A DNA stretch of 64,000 nucleotides, taken from Mycolicibacterium thermoresistibile (GTDB lineage: Bacteria > Actinomycetota > Actinomycetes > Mycobacteriales > Mycobacteriaceae). The notes beneath the pieces were generated by a model. The model worked only from the letters and a program-made list of their open reading frames with translations, was not told where the DNA came from and did no database searches. Below, one piece after another: positions 9,234-17,005 of this stretch (the first letter of the stretch is position 1; each line of letters begins with the position of its first letter). Position numbers and translations under genes: made by a program. The DNA lies in the NCBI RefSeq assembly GCF_900187065.1, contig NZ_LT906483.1:1302001-1366000 (forward strand). Direction: 5' to 3'.

Positions 9234-10075
9234 GGGCCGGTGTATCCCGGTGGATTGGGGCTGTCCACCCACAGATCCACCCCGAGTTCGGAACCCGGGA
9301 CGCAGTCATACACCGACAGGTCGGTGACACCGGACTCCAGCAGGACGTCCTCACACAACAGGGTGTTGCCGGTGTAGCTGGACGGTTTGTTCAGCACCAC
9401 ATAGGCGGCGTCGGCGTACACCTCCGGTTTGCGCGACCGGGCCATCGCCTCATCGCCGCCGAGCAGGTTCTGCACCGCGGCCGTCGCCACCGTGGTCCGC
9501 GGCCACAGCGTGTTCGAGGCGATTCCGGCGTCCCGCAGTTCCTCTGCGATTCCCAACGCGCACAATGTCATCCCGTACTTGGCCATCATGTACGGCGTCG
9601 GCCGCAACCATTTGGGTTCCAGCCGGATCGGTGGTGAGAGCGTCAGGATGTGCGGGTTGTCGCGGCCCTTCATGTGCGGGATGCAGGACTGCGACACCGC
9701 GTACGTGCCACGCACCTGGATCCCGTTCATCAGGTCGAACCGCTTCAACGGGACCTCTTCGATGGAGCCGAGGTTGATCGCCGAGGCGTTGTTGACGCAG
9801 ATGTCGATGCCGCCGAACTGTTCGACGGTCTTGGCCACCGCCGCGGCGACCGCGTCGCCGTCGCGGATGTCGCCGACGATGGGCAACGCCTGACCTCCGG
9901 CCTCCTCGATCTCCTTGGCGGCCGTGTAGATGGTGCCGGGCAGTTTGGGATGCGGTTCGGCGGACTTGGCCACCAGCGCGACGTTGGCGCCGTCGGCGGC
10001 CACCCGCTTGGCGATCGCGAGGCCGATCCCGCGGCTGCCACCGGAGATGAACATGGTTTTTCCGCGCAGCGACAT
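9230..10075 (-). CDS. Short-chain dehydrogenase/reductase (Rv3224, HSDL2-like)
   Basis: 281 residues with a Rossmann fold. The cofactor loop SGGSRGIGLAIA is at residues 11-22, NNAS follows at about 92, and the catalytic YMMAK pair is near residue 163. The insert AEPHPKLPGTIYTAAKEI after the second strand is typical of the hydroxysteroid-dehydrogenase-like 2 subgroup, which prefers NADP. The protein ends with a 35-residue extension. It sits divergent from sigH as in M. tuberculosis. A nearby SigH promoter reads the other way, so the data do not show SigH control of this gene. The substrate is unknown. Confidence 0.85.
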   Translation of the reverse strand: MSLRGKTMFISGGSRGIGLAIAKRVAADGANVALVAKSAEPHPKLPGTIYTAAKEIEEAGGQALPIVGDIRDGDAVAAAVAKTVEQFGGIDICVNNASAINLGSIEEVPLKRFDLMNGIQVRGTYAVSQSCIPHMKGRDNPHILTLSPPIRLEPKWLRPTPYMMAKYGMTLCALGIAEELRDAGIASNTLWPRTTVATAAVQNLLGGDEAMARSRKPEVYADAAYVVLNKPSSYTGNTLLCEDVLLESGVTDLSVYDCVPGSELGVDLWVDSPNPPGYTGP

Positions 10076-10183
10076 GGGGTCAGCTTAGGCCCGAGTCGGC
10101 CGGGTTCGGGCGGCCTTGCGCAGGGTGGCGGCCGCTGCGCCGACGGCTTCTCGGGGAGCCCGATCCGGTGCGCCCCGCGCCGT

Positions 10184-10210
10184 GGAACAACCGGGTCGAT
10201 CCGTGTCGTT
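10184..10210 (+). promoter_or_regulatory. SigH-type autoregulatory promoter of sigH
   Basis: GGAACA at 10184-10189 and CGTT at 10207-10210 are separated by 17 bp, matching the SigH/SigR promoter consensus (GGAAYA, 16-20 bp, GTT). It lies about 150 bp before the sigH coding start, so SigH most likely activates its own operon during thiol-oxidative or heat stress. Confidence 0.8.
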
Positions 10211-10363
10211 GTTCGATGCAGTCGGCGGCGACGAGAGGTTGTCGCGATCAGCCTCTAGGATCGACAGAAGGGATTTCGGATGCCCACCGCTTGCCTCGAG
10301 CACCCAGGAGACTTCCTGGGCCGTTTCGTCGGCGACGCTACAGAAGGGACGGTATCGGCCCAG

Positions 10364-11002
10364 ATGACCGACATCGAGGGCACCACGCCAATCAGGTCCG
10401 AAGAGAGCGACGCCGAGCTGACGGCTCGATTCGAGCGAGACGCCATCCCGTTGCTCGACCAGCTGTACGGTGGCGCGTTGCGGATGACGCGCAATCCGGC
10501 CGATGCGGAAGATCTCCTTCAGGAGACCATGGTCAAGGCCTACCAGGGCTTCCGCTCGTTCCGGGAGGGGACGAACCTCAAGGCGTGGCTGTACCGGATT
10601 CTGACCAACACCTACATCAACAACTACCGAAAGAGGCAGCGCCAGCCCGCGGTGTATCCGACCGAGGAGTTCACCGACTGGCAGCTGGCCAGCACTGCGG
10701 AGCATTCCTCCACCGGGCTGCGGTCAGCGGAGGTGGAGGCCCTGGAGGCGCTGCCTGACACCGAGATCAAGGCTGCGCTGCAGGAACTCCCCGAGGATTT
10801 CCGCATCGCGGTGTACCTCGCGGACGTCGAAGGCTTCCCATACAAGGAAATCGCCGAGATCATGGACACGCCGATCGGAACGGTGATGTCCCGGTTGCAC
10901 CGGGGTCGCCGCCAATTGCGGTCCCTGCTGGCCGACGTGGCCCGGGAGCGTGGCATCATCCGTGATCAGCAGGCTGGTACCCCTGAGGAGGTGTCGTCGT
11001 GA
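10364..11002 (+). CDS. sigH: ECF RNA polymerase sigma factor SigH (redox and heat stress)
   Basis: 212 residues from the ATG that aligns with the M. tuberculosis protein. Region 2 spans [43 protein letters not shown] (about residues 15-57). Region 4 ends with [20 protein letters not shown]. SigH directs transcription of thioredoxin, mycoredoxin and chaperone genes. An in-frame ATG at 10280 has a better-spaced AGAAGGGA ribosome site and would add 28 residues; a second AGAAGGGA lies 15 bp before the 10364 ATG. Either or both starts may be used. The stop overlaps rshA as GTGA, coupling sigma and anti-sigma synthesis. Confidence 0.95.
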   Translation: MTDIEGTTPIRSEESDAELTARFERDAIPLLDQLYGGALRMTRNPADAEDLLQETMVKAYQGFRSFREGTNLKAWLYRILTNTYINNYRKRQRQPAVYPTEEFTDWQLASTAEHSSTGLRSAEVEALEALPDTEIKAALQELPEDFRIAVYLADVEGFPYKEIAEIMDTPIGTVMSRLHRGRRQLRSLLADVARERGIIRDQQAGTPEEVSS

Positions 11003-11316
11003 GCGACGAACGAAGCGGCCGCGACGACGGCGAGTGGTCGAGCCGGTCGGTCGGGGAGATCGATCCCGAGCATCCCGACTGCGCGGCGGTGGTCGCCGAG
11101 GTTTGGATGCTGCTCGACGGTGAATGCACACCGGAGAACCGGGACCGGCTCAAACGGCATCTCGACGAATGCCCCGCATGCCTTCGCCACTACGGCGTCG
11201 AGGAGCGCGTCAAGCGGCTGATCGCCAAGAAGTGCAGCGGTGAGAAGGCGCCGGACCGGCTGCGGCAGCGGCTGCAGATCGAGATCAGCCGCACCACCAT
11301 CATCCGCAACGGCTGA
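10999..11316 (+). CDS. rshA: Anti-sigma factor RshA (zinc-associated, redox-sensing)
   Basis: 105 residues from GTG overlapping the sigH stop. It carries the ZAS signature His54-x3-Cys58-x2-Cys61 (HLDECPAC), with Cys28 upstream. RshA binds SigH in the reduced state and releases it when the cysteines oxidise; PknB phosphorylation also weakens the complex in M. tuberculosis. The N terminus is acidic and the C-terminal helix is basic ([18 protein letters not shown]). Length and position match Rv3221A. It is followed by a hairpin terminator. Confidence 0.94.
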   Translation: MSDERSGRDDGEWSSRSVGEIDPEHPDCAAVVAEVWMLLDGECTPENRDRLKRHLDECPACLRHYGVEERVKRLIAKKCSGEKAPDRLRQRLQIEISRTTIIRNG

Positions 11317-11340
11317 GGCGTCACCGCAGCCAGTCCGAAT

Positions 11341-11370
11341 GCTCGGCCCCCACAGGTCAGGGGCCCGAGC
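11341..11370. terminator. Bidirectional hairpin between rshA and the bL37 gene
   Basis: The left arm GCTCGGCCCC pairs with the right arm GGGGCCCGAGC with a one-base bulge and a 9-base loop. It lies between two convergent genes. There is no U-tract, as is common in mycobacteria. Confidence 0.6.
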
Positions 11371-11372
11371 GG

Positions 11373-11447
11373 TCAGGCGTTGGGGCGCTTGCCGTGGTTC
11401 GCCTTGGTGTACTTGCGCGCGCGCTTCTTGCGACCACGCTTGGCCAT
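11373..11447 (-). CDS. 50S ribosomal protein bL37 (24-residue mycobacterial r-protein)
   Basis: The product is only 24 residues, MAKRGRKKRARK followed by YTKANHGKRPNA. It starts at ATG 11447 with a strong GGAGGT 4 bases upstream. Thirteen of the 24 residues are Lys, Arg or His, fitting an rRNA-embedded peptide. It matches the small protein found in mycobacterial 50S cryo-EM structures and named bL37. It lies convergent to rshA and divergent from the biotinyl protein gene. Gene callers often miss it because of its size. Confidence 0.85.
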   Translation of the reverse strand: MAKRGRKKRARKYTKANHGKRPNA

Positions 11448-11651
11448 GGTTACCTCCACCATCGAGTTTTCGTTGCGCTTCAGTGTCGCACGCCCCACCG
11501 ACAGCCCTGCATCGTGCTGCTGACCGGCCGGGTCCCGGCCGAGGGGTGTGAGCAGGGGCGCTGATCGCACCCACGTCCGGCGTTGTGGTTCGATATGGGA
11601 CAGCAGCCGGTTGGCCGGCGATGGCAACCAACAGAAGTGAGTGGGGTGAAA

Positions 11652-11867
11652 ATGGCCGAGGATGTTCGCGCTGAAATCGTGGCCAGTGTGCTCGAGGTCG
11701 TGGTTCAGGAAGGCGATCAGATCGGCGAGGGGGACACCCTGGTGCTGCTGGAGTCGATGAAGATGGAGATCCCGGTTCTGGCCGAGGTCGCCGGCACGGT
11801 CAGCAAGGTCAACGTGGCGGTCGGCGACGTCATCCAGGCCGGTGATCTGATCGCCGTCATCGATTGA
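11652..11867 (+). CDS. Small biotinylated carrier protein (TB7.3, biotin/lipoyl attachment domain)
   Basis: 71 residues consisting of a single biotinyl/lipoyl barrel. The biotinylation motif ESMKME puts the acceptor at Lys37. The sequence starts MAEDVRAEIVASVLEVVV and ends VIQAGDLIAVID, a full domain with no other part. It equals Rv3221c (TB7.3), which is thought to serve as a detached BCCP-like carrier for an acyl-CoA carboxylase. No carboxylase is near, so the partner is elsewhere. It is 20 bp upstream of pdtaS and probably cotranscribed. Confidence 0.93.
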   Translation: MAEDVRAEIVASVLEVVVQEGDQIGEGDTLVLLESMKMEIPVLAEVAGTVSKVNVAVGDVIQAGDLIAVID

Positions 11868-11887
11868 CCGGCATCCGACGGTAGCCG

Positions 11888-13372
11888 ATGTCAACCCTCG
11901 GTGATCTGCTCGCCGAGCACACCGTGCTACCGGGGGCTGCGGTCGACCATCTGCATGCGGTCGTCGGTGAATGGCAGCTGCTCGCGGACATGTCCTTCGC
12001 CGACTACCTGATGTGGGTGCGCCGCGACGATGGACGGTTGGTCTGCGTGGCGCAGGTCCGGCCCAATACCGCGCACACGGTGCTGTTGACCGACGCCGTC
12101 GGCACCATCGCCGAGCCCGACGAGATGCCGCTGGTCAGCGCCGCGTTCGAGACGGGTGCGATCGGCCGGGAATCCGGTGCCGAACAGCGGCTGCTGCCCG
12201 GTCTGAACGTGGAGGCGGTGCCGGTGCGCTACGGCGACAGTGTGGTGGCGGTGCTGACCCACCAGACGGCGCTGGAGGCTCGCCGCACGGCCAGCCCGCT
12301 GGAGGGCGCGTATCTGGACTGTGCCGAGGATCTGCTGTTGATGCTCAGCGAGGGCACGTTCCCCAATGTCGGGGATCTGCCGGTCTCCCGGTCCAGCCCG
12401 CGGGTGGGGGACGGGTTTATCCGCCTGGACCGCACCGGTGGTGTGGTGTACGCCAGTCCGAACGCGCTGTCGGCGTACCACCGGATGGGGCTGACCACCG
12501 AACTGGAGGGCCGCAATCTGGTCAACGTCACCCGGCCGTTGATCTCCGACCCGTTCGAGGCCCAGGAGCTGGCCAACCACGTCACCGACTCGTTGGCGGG
12601 CGGTTCCAGCATGCGCATGGAGGTCGACGCCGGTAGCGCGGCGGTGCTGCTGCGCACGCTGCCGCTGGTGGTGCACGGGGAGCCGGTCGGTGCGGTGGTG
12701 TTGATCCGGGACGTCACCGAGGTCAAGCGGCGGGACCGCGCGCTGCTGAGCAAGGACGCCACGATCCGGGAGATCCACCACCGGGTGAAGAACAACCTGC
12801 AGACGGTGGCGTCGCTGCTGCGATTGCAGGCCAGGCGCACGAACAACGCCGAGGCCCGGGAAGCCCTGCTGGAGTCGGTGCGGCGGGTGTCGTCGATCGC
12901 TCTGGTCCACGATGCGCTGTCGATGTCAGTGGACGAAGAGGTCAATCTCGACGCCGTGGTGGACCGGATCCTGCCGATCATGAACGATGTCGCGACGGTC
13001 GACACGCCGATCCGGATCCGGCGGGTCGGGGAACTCGGGGTTCTCGACGCCGATCGGGCCACCGCGTTGATCATGGTGATCACCGAGCTGGCGCAGAACG
13101 CCATCGAGCACGCGTTCGACAGGACCCAGGGCTGCGTGACGATCAGGGCGGAACGTTCGGCCCGGTTCCTGGATGTGGTGGTGCACGATGACGGCCGGGG
13201 GCTGCCGGCGGGGTTCAGTCTGGAGAAGTCCGACCGGCTGGGGCTGCAGATCGTGCGCACACTGGTCACCGCCGAGCTCGACGGTTCCATCAGCATGAAC
13301 GAGAGTCCAAGCGGGGGAACGGAAGTCGCTCTGCGGGTCCCCCTCGGCCGCCGCGGCCGGGCCGCGCAATGA
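11888..13372 (+). CDS. pdtaS: Sensor histidine kinase PdtaS (soluble, GAF-PAS)
   Basis: 494 residues with no membrane helix. The N-terminal GAF domain covers about 1-150 and the PAS domain about 170-290 (FIRLDRTGGVVYASPNALSAYHRMGL). The HisKA_2 phospho-acceptor helix IREIHHRVKNNLQT follows, with His at 297/298, then an HATPase domain with ELAQNAIEHAF (N box) and HDDGRGLPAGF (G1). PdtaS phosphorylates PdtaR, an ANTAR antiterminator, and is implicated in copper/NO sensing and ribosome-stress responses. The cognate response regulator is not adjacent. The last codons overlap the first unit of a 26-bp tandem repeat. Confidence 0.94.
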   Translation: MSTLGDLLAEHTVLPGAAVDHLHAVVGEWQLLADMSFADYLMWVRRDDGRLVCVAQVRPNTAHTVLLTDAVGTIAEPDEMPLVSAAFETGAIGRESGAEQRLLPGLNVEAVPVRYGDSVVAVLTHQTALEARRTASPLEGAYLDCAEDLLLMLSEGTFPNVGDLPVSRSSPRVGDGFIRLDRTGGVVYASPNALSAYHRMGLTTELEGRNLVNVTRPLISDPFEAQELANHVTDSLAGGSSMRMEVDAGSAAVLLRTLPLVVHGEPVGAVVLIRDVTEVKRRDRALLSKDATIREIHHRVKNNLQTVASLLRLQARRTNNAEAREALLESVRRVSSIALVHDALSMSVDEEVNLDAVVDRILPIMNDVATVDTPIRIRRVGELGVLDADRATALIMVITELAQNAIEHAFDRTQGCVTIRAERSARFLDVVVHDDGRGLPAGFSLEKSDRLGLQIVRTLVTAELDGSISMNESPSGGTEVALRVPLGRRGRAAQ

Positions 13373-13458
13373 GGCACCGCGGCCGGGCCGCGCAATGAGG
13401 CACCGCGGCCGGGCCGCGCAATGAGGCACCGCGGCCGAGCCGCGCAATGAGGCACCGC
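13355..13458 (+). repeat. Four tandem 26-bp repeats at the 3' end of pdtaS, each with a GC hairpin
   Basis: Units begin at 13355, 13381, 13407 and 13433 and are identical except for one G-to-A change in the last. Each carries GCGGCC-G-GGCCGC, a 6-bp inverted repeat, plus GCAATGAGGC, whose TGA in the first unit is the pdtaS stop. Because 26 is not a multiple of 3, extra copies do not lengthen the protein. The result is four short hairpins in the 3' UTR, before the terminator at 13483. Confidence 0.95.
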
Positions 13459-13482
13459 GTACCCGACCGAACGGGTGGGGAC

Positions 13483-13519
13483 AAACGTATGGCCCCGGCA
13501 GTGCCGGGGCCATACGTTT
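13483..13519. terminator. Strong bidirectional terminator between pdtaS and whiB1
   Basis: A perfect 18-bp inverted repeat (AAACGTATGGCCCCGGCA and its complement) has a single G at the centre, so the real loop is about 3-5 bases. The A-run on one side gives a U-run on the other. It lies between convergent genes. Confidence 0.9.
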
Positions 13520-13531
13520 GCCGAACGATCG

Positions 13532-13786
13532 TCAGACGGTGCTGCGCGCCCGAGTCCGCGCGTTGCGCCGCTTCAGAGCGCGGCGTTCGTCTTCGCTCAT
13601 GCCACCCCAGACGCCGGCGTCCTGACCTGTCTCCAGCGCCCAGGTCAGGCAATCAGTGGTCACCGGGCAGCGATTGCACACCAGCTTCGCTTCGGCGACC
13701 TGCGCGAGGGCCGGACCGCTGGTTCCCACCGGGAAGAACAGCTCCGGATCCTCGTCGCGACAAACCGCCTTATGGCGCCAATCCAT
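13532..13786 (-). CDS. whiB1: WhiB1, essential NO-sensing 4Fe-4S transcription factor
   Basis: 84 residues with the four cluster cysteines Cys9, Cys37, Cys40 and Cys46, the G58VWGG62 turn and a basic C terminus KRRNARTRARST for DNA contact. WhiB1 binds SigA region 4; its cluster reacts with nitric oxide and then the protein binds DNA. ATG is preceded by GAGGAGAG. The 259-bp upstream region carries a CRP-type site, in agreement with known cAMP-CRP control of whiB1 in M. tuberculosis. Length and residues equal Rv3219. Confidence 0.97.
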   Translation of the reverse strand: MDWRHKAVCRDEDPELFFPVGTSGPALAQVAEAKLVCNRCPVTTDCLTWALETGQDAGVWGGMSEDERRALKRRNARTRARSTV

Positions 13787-14045
13787 GAATTAACTCTCCT
13801 CACTGAAAAACGCGCAGCAGGGCGCGTGAGTCATTGTTCTTCGGCTGTTAACACGTGCACACGAATTGTTTCTGCACCGTTGCCAACCGATGCTTTCACA
13901 GGCTCGACGGATGTCAATAGTGCTGAGTTAACACGTGGGCAATCTCACTAACCCACCTGGGTGGGACTTGGCTTACCCGCGTGTACTAAGCTGAGACCGA
14001 TTGTGCCCACTTTCTCGGGGCGATTTCTATCTTCGCAGCTCAGAG
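13787..14045. other. whiB1 upstream regulatory region
   Basis: This 259-bp gap separates whiB1 and the downstream end of the lipid kinase gene, both on the minus strand. It is less GC-rich than its surroundings, has two copies of TTAACACGTG (13848 and 13928) and contains the CRP-like site at 13934-13949. No coding frame in it looks real. Confidence 0.7.
13934..13949. promoter_or_regulatory. CRP/Cmr-type site upstream of whiB1
   Basis: CGTGGGCAATCTCACT fits the GTG-N8-CAC core of the mycobacterial CRP consensus (TGTGA-N6-TCACA), with an intact TCAC half. It is about 150 bp upstream of the whiB1 start codon, as expected for CRP regulation of this gene. Prediction by motif only. Confidence 0.65.
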
Positions 14046-14993
14046 CTATTTGTTAGGTGGGCTCACCACGTCGATCGCGTCCGGGACCGATCGGAACGTC
14101 ATCTCCTCCCGCTTGCCGACGAAGTCACCGTCGATCTGGCACGACACCGGCTTGGAGCCGGTGATCCGTAGCCAGGGCAGGTCGTCATCGCGGATCAAAT
14201 GGCTCGCTTCGATGCGGGGATTCTTGGAAACCATCTGCCGGACCAGGCGGAGATTGGCCCACACGCTCATACTTGTGATCGCAAACACACCCAGGCCGGT
14301 CTCGAATGTCGTCGTGGGATTGGTCCATACCGGCCGGCTATTGGCATAGGTCCACGGGCTGGCATTCGAGACGAATGCGAAGTGCACGCCCTCAATCGGT
14401 TCCTGATAGGGCAGATGCAGGGTGAGCGCTGGGTCCGCGAAGACGTTGCTGAGCATCTCGCGTACCGCCACCCGGACGTAACGCCCGGCGGTCACCTTGC
14501 GCCCCTTGGCGCGCTGCCTCTCCACCGCGGCGACCACATCGCCGTCCACCCCCATGCCCGCGGTGAAGACCGCCCACCGGTCATCGCACTTCATCAATCC
14601 GATCCGCCGCCACGGTTGGCCGCGGCGGTGGGCGCCGAGGAGTTCGACGAGTTGTTTGGTCGCCTCGATCGGATCCGGGCTGATTCCCAGGGCGCGGGCG
14701 AACACATTGGCCGAACCGCCCGGGACGACACCGATCGCGGGTCCGGCGCCGCCCGGTCCGCAGAACTGCAGCACGCCGTTGACCACCTCGTTCACCGTGC
14801 CGTCGCCGCCGTGGACGATGAGCACGTCGACGCCGTCCCGGCAGGCCTGGCGGCCGATCTCGATGGCGTGACCCCGGTGAGCGGTATGGACGACGGTGAG
14901 CTTCGTCTGACTTTCCAGGGCGTACGCGAGGAGGTCGCGGCCGGCTGGGGTGGTCGACGTCGCGTTCGGGTTGACGATCAGCACCGCGCGCAC
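14046..14993 (-). CDS. Diacylglycerol/sphingosine-type lipid kinase (DAGK catalytic domain, Rv3218-like)
   Basis: 315 residues from GTG at 14993 (VRAVLIVNPNAT). The DAGK catalytic domain has VLIVHGGDGTVNEVVNGVL (nucleotide-binding GGDGT, about 56-75) and GVVPGGSANVFARALG. A C-terminal beta-rich lipid-binding domain ends with CQIDGDFVG. It probably phosphorylates diacylglycerol or a related lipid at the membrane. A longer frame extends 38 residues upstream with non-conserved sequence, and I chose the start that aligns with Rv3218. A divergent membrane protein starts 64 bp away. Confidence 0.87.
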   Translation of the reverse strand: MRAVLIVNPNATSTTPAGRDLLAYALESQTKLTVVHTAHRGHAIEIGRQACRDGVDVLIVHGGDGTVNEVVNGVLQFCGPGGAGPAIGVVPGGSANVFARALGISPDPIEATKQLVELLGAHRRGQPWRRIGLMKCDDRWAVFTAGMGVDGDVVAAVERQRAKGRKVTAGRYVRVAVREMLSNVFADPALTLHLPYQEPIEGVHFAFVSNASPWTYANSRPVWTNPTTTFETGLGVFAITSMSVWANLRLVRQMVSKNPRIEASHLIRDDDLPWLRITGSKPVSCQIDGDFVGKREEMTFRSVPDAIDVVSPPNK

Positions 14994-15057
14994 GGAGTGT
15001 GAGCCTATCGAAGCGGGGCGGCCGACCCGCCCCGCCCGACCCTCTACGCTCGAGGCT

Positions 15058-15477
15058 GTGACAACTCCTGCTCCGTCCACCGTGCGCCAGGCTGCGGTGA
15101 TCGTCATCCTCGAAGGGTTGGCCGCCGCCGTGATGACGGTGATCTACATCGTCAGCGGATTCCGCGACGCCGAGGTGGACGGGTTGAACCGGTTCGGCAC
15201 CGCCGCCTGGTTCGCGATCATGGGCGGCGGGGTCCTCGCCGCCGGCTGGGCGCTGTGGACCGGGCGCCGGTGGGGGCGGGGCATCGCGGTGTTCGCGAAT
15301 CTGTTGCTGCTCCCGGTGGCGTGGTACCTGGCGGTCGGATCGGGGCAGTGGAGCTACGGCATCCCGGTGGCCCTGATCGCCGGTTTCGCCCTGGTGCTGC
15401 TGTTCAGCCCGTCCACGGTGCAGTGGTGGAGTCAGGATTCGGCCAGCGCGGACAACGCGGGGCCGGACAGCCGGTAG
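15058..15477 (+). CDS. Four-helix integral membrane protein (Rv3217c-like)
   Basis: 139 residues from GTG at 15058. Four hydrophobic segments are clear, at about 11-32, 48-66, 74-92 and 99-116, joined by short polar loops with a TGRRWGRG turn between the second and third helices. No enzymatic motif is visible. It matches the position and size of the M. tuberculosis membrane protein Rv3217c. Its last 46 bp overlap the 3' end of the convergent acetyltransferase gene, so the two C-terminal tails share DNA in opposite orientation. Confidence 0.78.
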   Translation: MTTPAPSTVRQAAVIVILEGLAAAVMTVIYIVSGFRDAEVDGLNRFGTAAWFAIMGGGVLAAGWALWTGRRWGRGIAVFANLLLLPVAWYLAVGSGQWSYGIPVALIAGFALVLLFSPSTVQWWSQDSASADNAGPDSR

Positions 15478-15911
15478 GTCGTCCACTCGTCGAGCGGTTT
15501 CGCGCGCACCGACTCATAGAGCGCGATCGCGTCGCGGTTCCAGTCCAACACCGCCCAGCTGAGCCTGGTGTAGCCGTTGGCGACGCACTCGCGGGCCAAC
15601 GTCGCCAACAGGGCGCGTGCCACGCCGCGGCGGCGGAAACGCGGCCGCACGAAGAGATCCTCCAGATGGATGCCGGCCACTCCGTCCCAAGTCGAGAAGT
15701 TGTGGAACCACAACGCGCACGCGGCGACCTCGCCGTCCACCTCGGCGAGGTGCCCGCGCACGGTGACCGGATCCCCGAACAGCGCCGTGCGCAGTTGCGC
15801 CGGGGTGACGGTGCACTCCGCCGCGGCGTGCTCGAACTCGGCCAGTTCGTGGACCATCGCGGCCAGTTCGACCTCGTCGCCGAGGCGGGCGGGACGGATC
15901 TGCACAGTCAC
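15432..15911 (-). CDS. GNAT-family N-acetyltransferase (Rv3216-like)
   Basis: 159 residues from GTG at 15911, whose GTGA overlaps the entC stop. The GNAT fold is clear: an N-terminal IRPARLGDEVELAAMV, then LEDLFVRPRFRRRGVARALLATLA with the acetyl-CoA pyrophosphate loop RRRGVA, then LSWAVLDWNRDAIALYESVRAKP. This last pattern resembles spermidine/diamine and thialysine acetyltransferases, which suggests a small amine substrate. It is the last gene of the gpm2-entC-GNAT operon. Confidence 0.88.
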   Translation of the reverse strand: MTVQIRPARLGDEVELAAMVHELAEFEHAAAECTVTPAQLRTALFGDPVTVRGHLAEVDGEVAACALWFHNFSTWDGVAGIHLEDLFVRPRFRRRGVARALLATLARECVANGYTRLSWAVLDWNRDAIALYESVRAKPLDEWTTYRLSGPALSALAES

Positions 15912-17005
15912 GGCTGCACCCCCAGGGCCTTCAGCATGGTGGTGAACTTCGTTGTGGTCTCGGTCAATTCGTCGTCGGGGTCGGATTCGGCCACGATGCC
16001 GCCGCCGGCGTGCGCGACGGCGCTGCGGCGATCCGCGGACAGCTGGGCGCACCGGATCGACACCACCCAACGGCCGTCGCCGCGGGCGTCGCACCACCCC
16101 ACCGCGCCGGCGTAGAAGCCGCGATCGCCCTCGATACGGCTGATCGTGGCGGCGGCCACGTCGGTGGGGGTTCCGCCGACCGCCGGGGTGGGATGCATGG
16201 CGAGAGCGAGATCCAATGCGGTCGTAGATGGTTCGCGCAATCGTGCGGTGATGGGCGTGCTCAGGTGCCACACCGCGGCGGTGCGGCTCAGTTGCGGTTC
16301 CGGTGCGATCTGCAGATCGACGCACAACGGCCCGAGGGCCTGCCGGATCGCGTCCACGACCAGTTGGTGTTCGTGCAGATTCTTGGCCGATGCCGCCAGG
16401 GCGGCGCCACTTGCCGCGTCGGCCTCCGGATCGGCGAGCCGGGGCGCCGAACCCGCGAACGGACGGCACCGAACCAGCTCGCCGCGGCGGTCGACCAGCA
16501 GTTCCGGACTGGCCCCCACCAGCGCCGTTCCGCGGTGGCGGCCGCCCGCGGCGGACAGGTCCACCAAGAACGTGTTGGCGGTCGCATCGGCGGCGGCCAG
16601 GCGCCGGGCGACGACACCGGCGTCCAGCGGGGCGTCGGCGTGCAGGTGCAGCGCCCGAGCCAGCACCACCTTGTGCAGGCCGTGCCGGGGGTCGGTGAGC
16701 AGCTGCAGCGCGGTCTCGATTCGGGCCCGGTGTTCCTCGGGTGCGGGCTCGGTGCGGACGATCCGCACCGCCGGCAGCTCCCCGCCGGCCCAGGACGGGG
16801 CGGTGGCGGTGGTCCGCACCGACTCCGGCTGCCACAGCGCCGCCGGCGCGGTGAGGTCGAAAGGCAACGCGCCCACGAGGATCGGCACCTCACCGGTGGT
16901 GATGGCGGCGCGGGCGTCGGTCAGCCGCGGATAGCCGGCCCGACTGCCCTCCGCGACGACGGTGGCATCCGGCCCGGTGAGCAGGAAAGAGGGTTCGGTG
17001 TTCAT
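15908..17005 (-). CDS. entC: Isochorismate synthase EntC
   Basis: 365 residues from ATG at 17005, which overlaps the gpm2 stop as ATGA. It belongs to the chorismate-binding family converting chorismate to isochorismate for menaquinone and siderophore salicylate synthesis. Motifs are HKVVLARAL, GASPELLV, LHEHQLVVD, HPTPAVGGTP and SRIEGDRGFYAGAVGW, all in the usual C-terminal order. The N-terminal 110 residues are short compared with enterobacterial EntC. It shares the chorismate branch with aroA upstream, though they are in separate operons. Confidence 0.92.
   Translation of the reverse strand: MNTEPSFLLTGPDATVVAEGSRAGYPRLTDARAAITTGEVPILVGALPFDLTAPAALWQPESVRTTATAPSWAGGELPAVRIVRTEPAPEEHRARIETALQLLTDPRHGLHKVVLARALHLHADAPLDAGVVARRLAAADATANTFLVDLSAAGGRHRGTALVGASPELLVDRRGELVRCRPFAGSAPRLADPEADAASGAALAASAKNLHEHQLVVDAIRQALGPLCVDLQIAPEPQLSRTAAVWHLSTPITARLREPSTTALDLALAMHPTPAVGGTPTDVAAATISRIEGDRGFYAGAVGWCDARGDGRWVVSIRCAQLSADRRSAVAHAGGGIVAESDPDDELTETTTKFTTMLKALGVQP

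Noticed and set aside
13355-13458. CRISPR-like repeat array
   Set aside because: Units are contiguous with no spacers, and no cas gene is in the window. The same holds for the 27-bp repeats at 39991.
13483-13519. The 18-bp palindrome near whiB1 as a WhiB1 or CRP operator
   Set aside because: It is downstream of whiB1, between convergent genes, and has terminator geometry.
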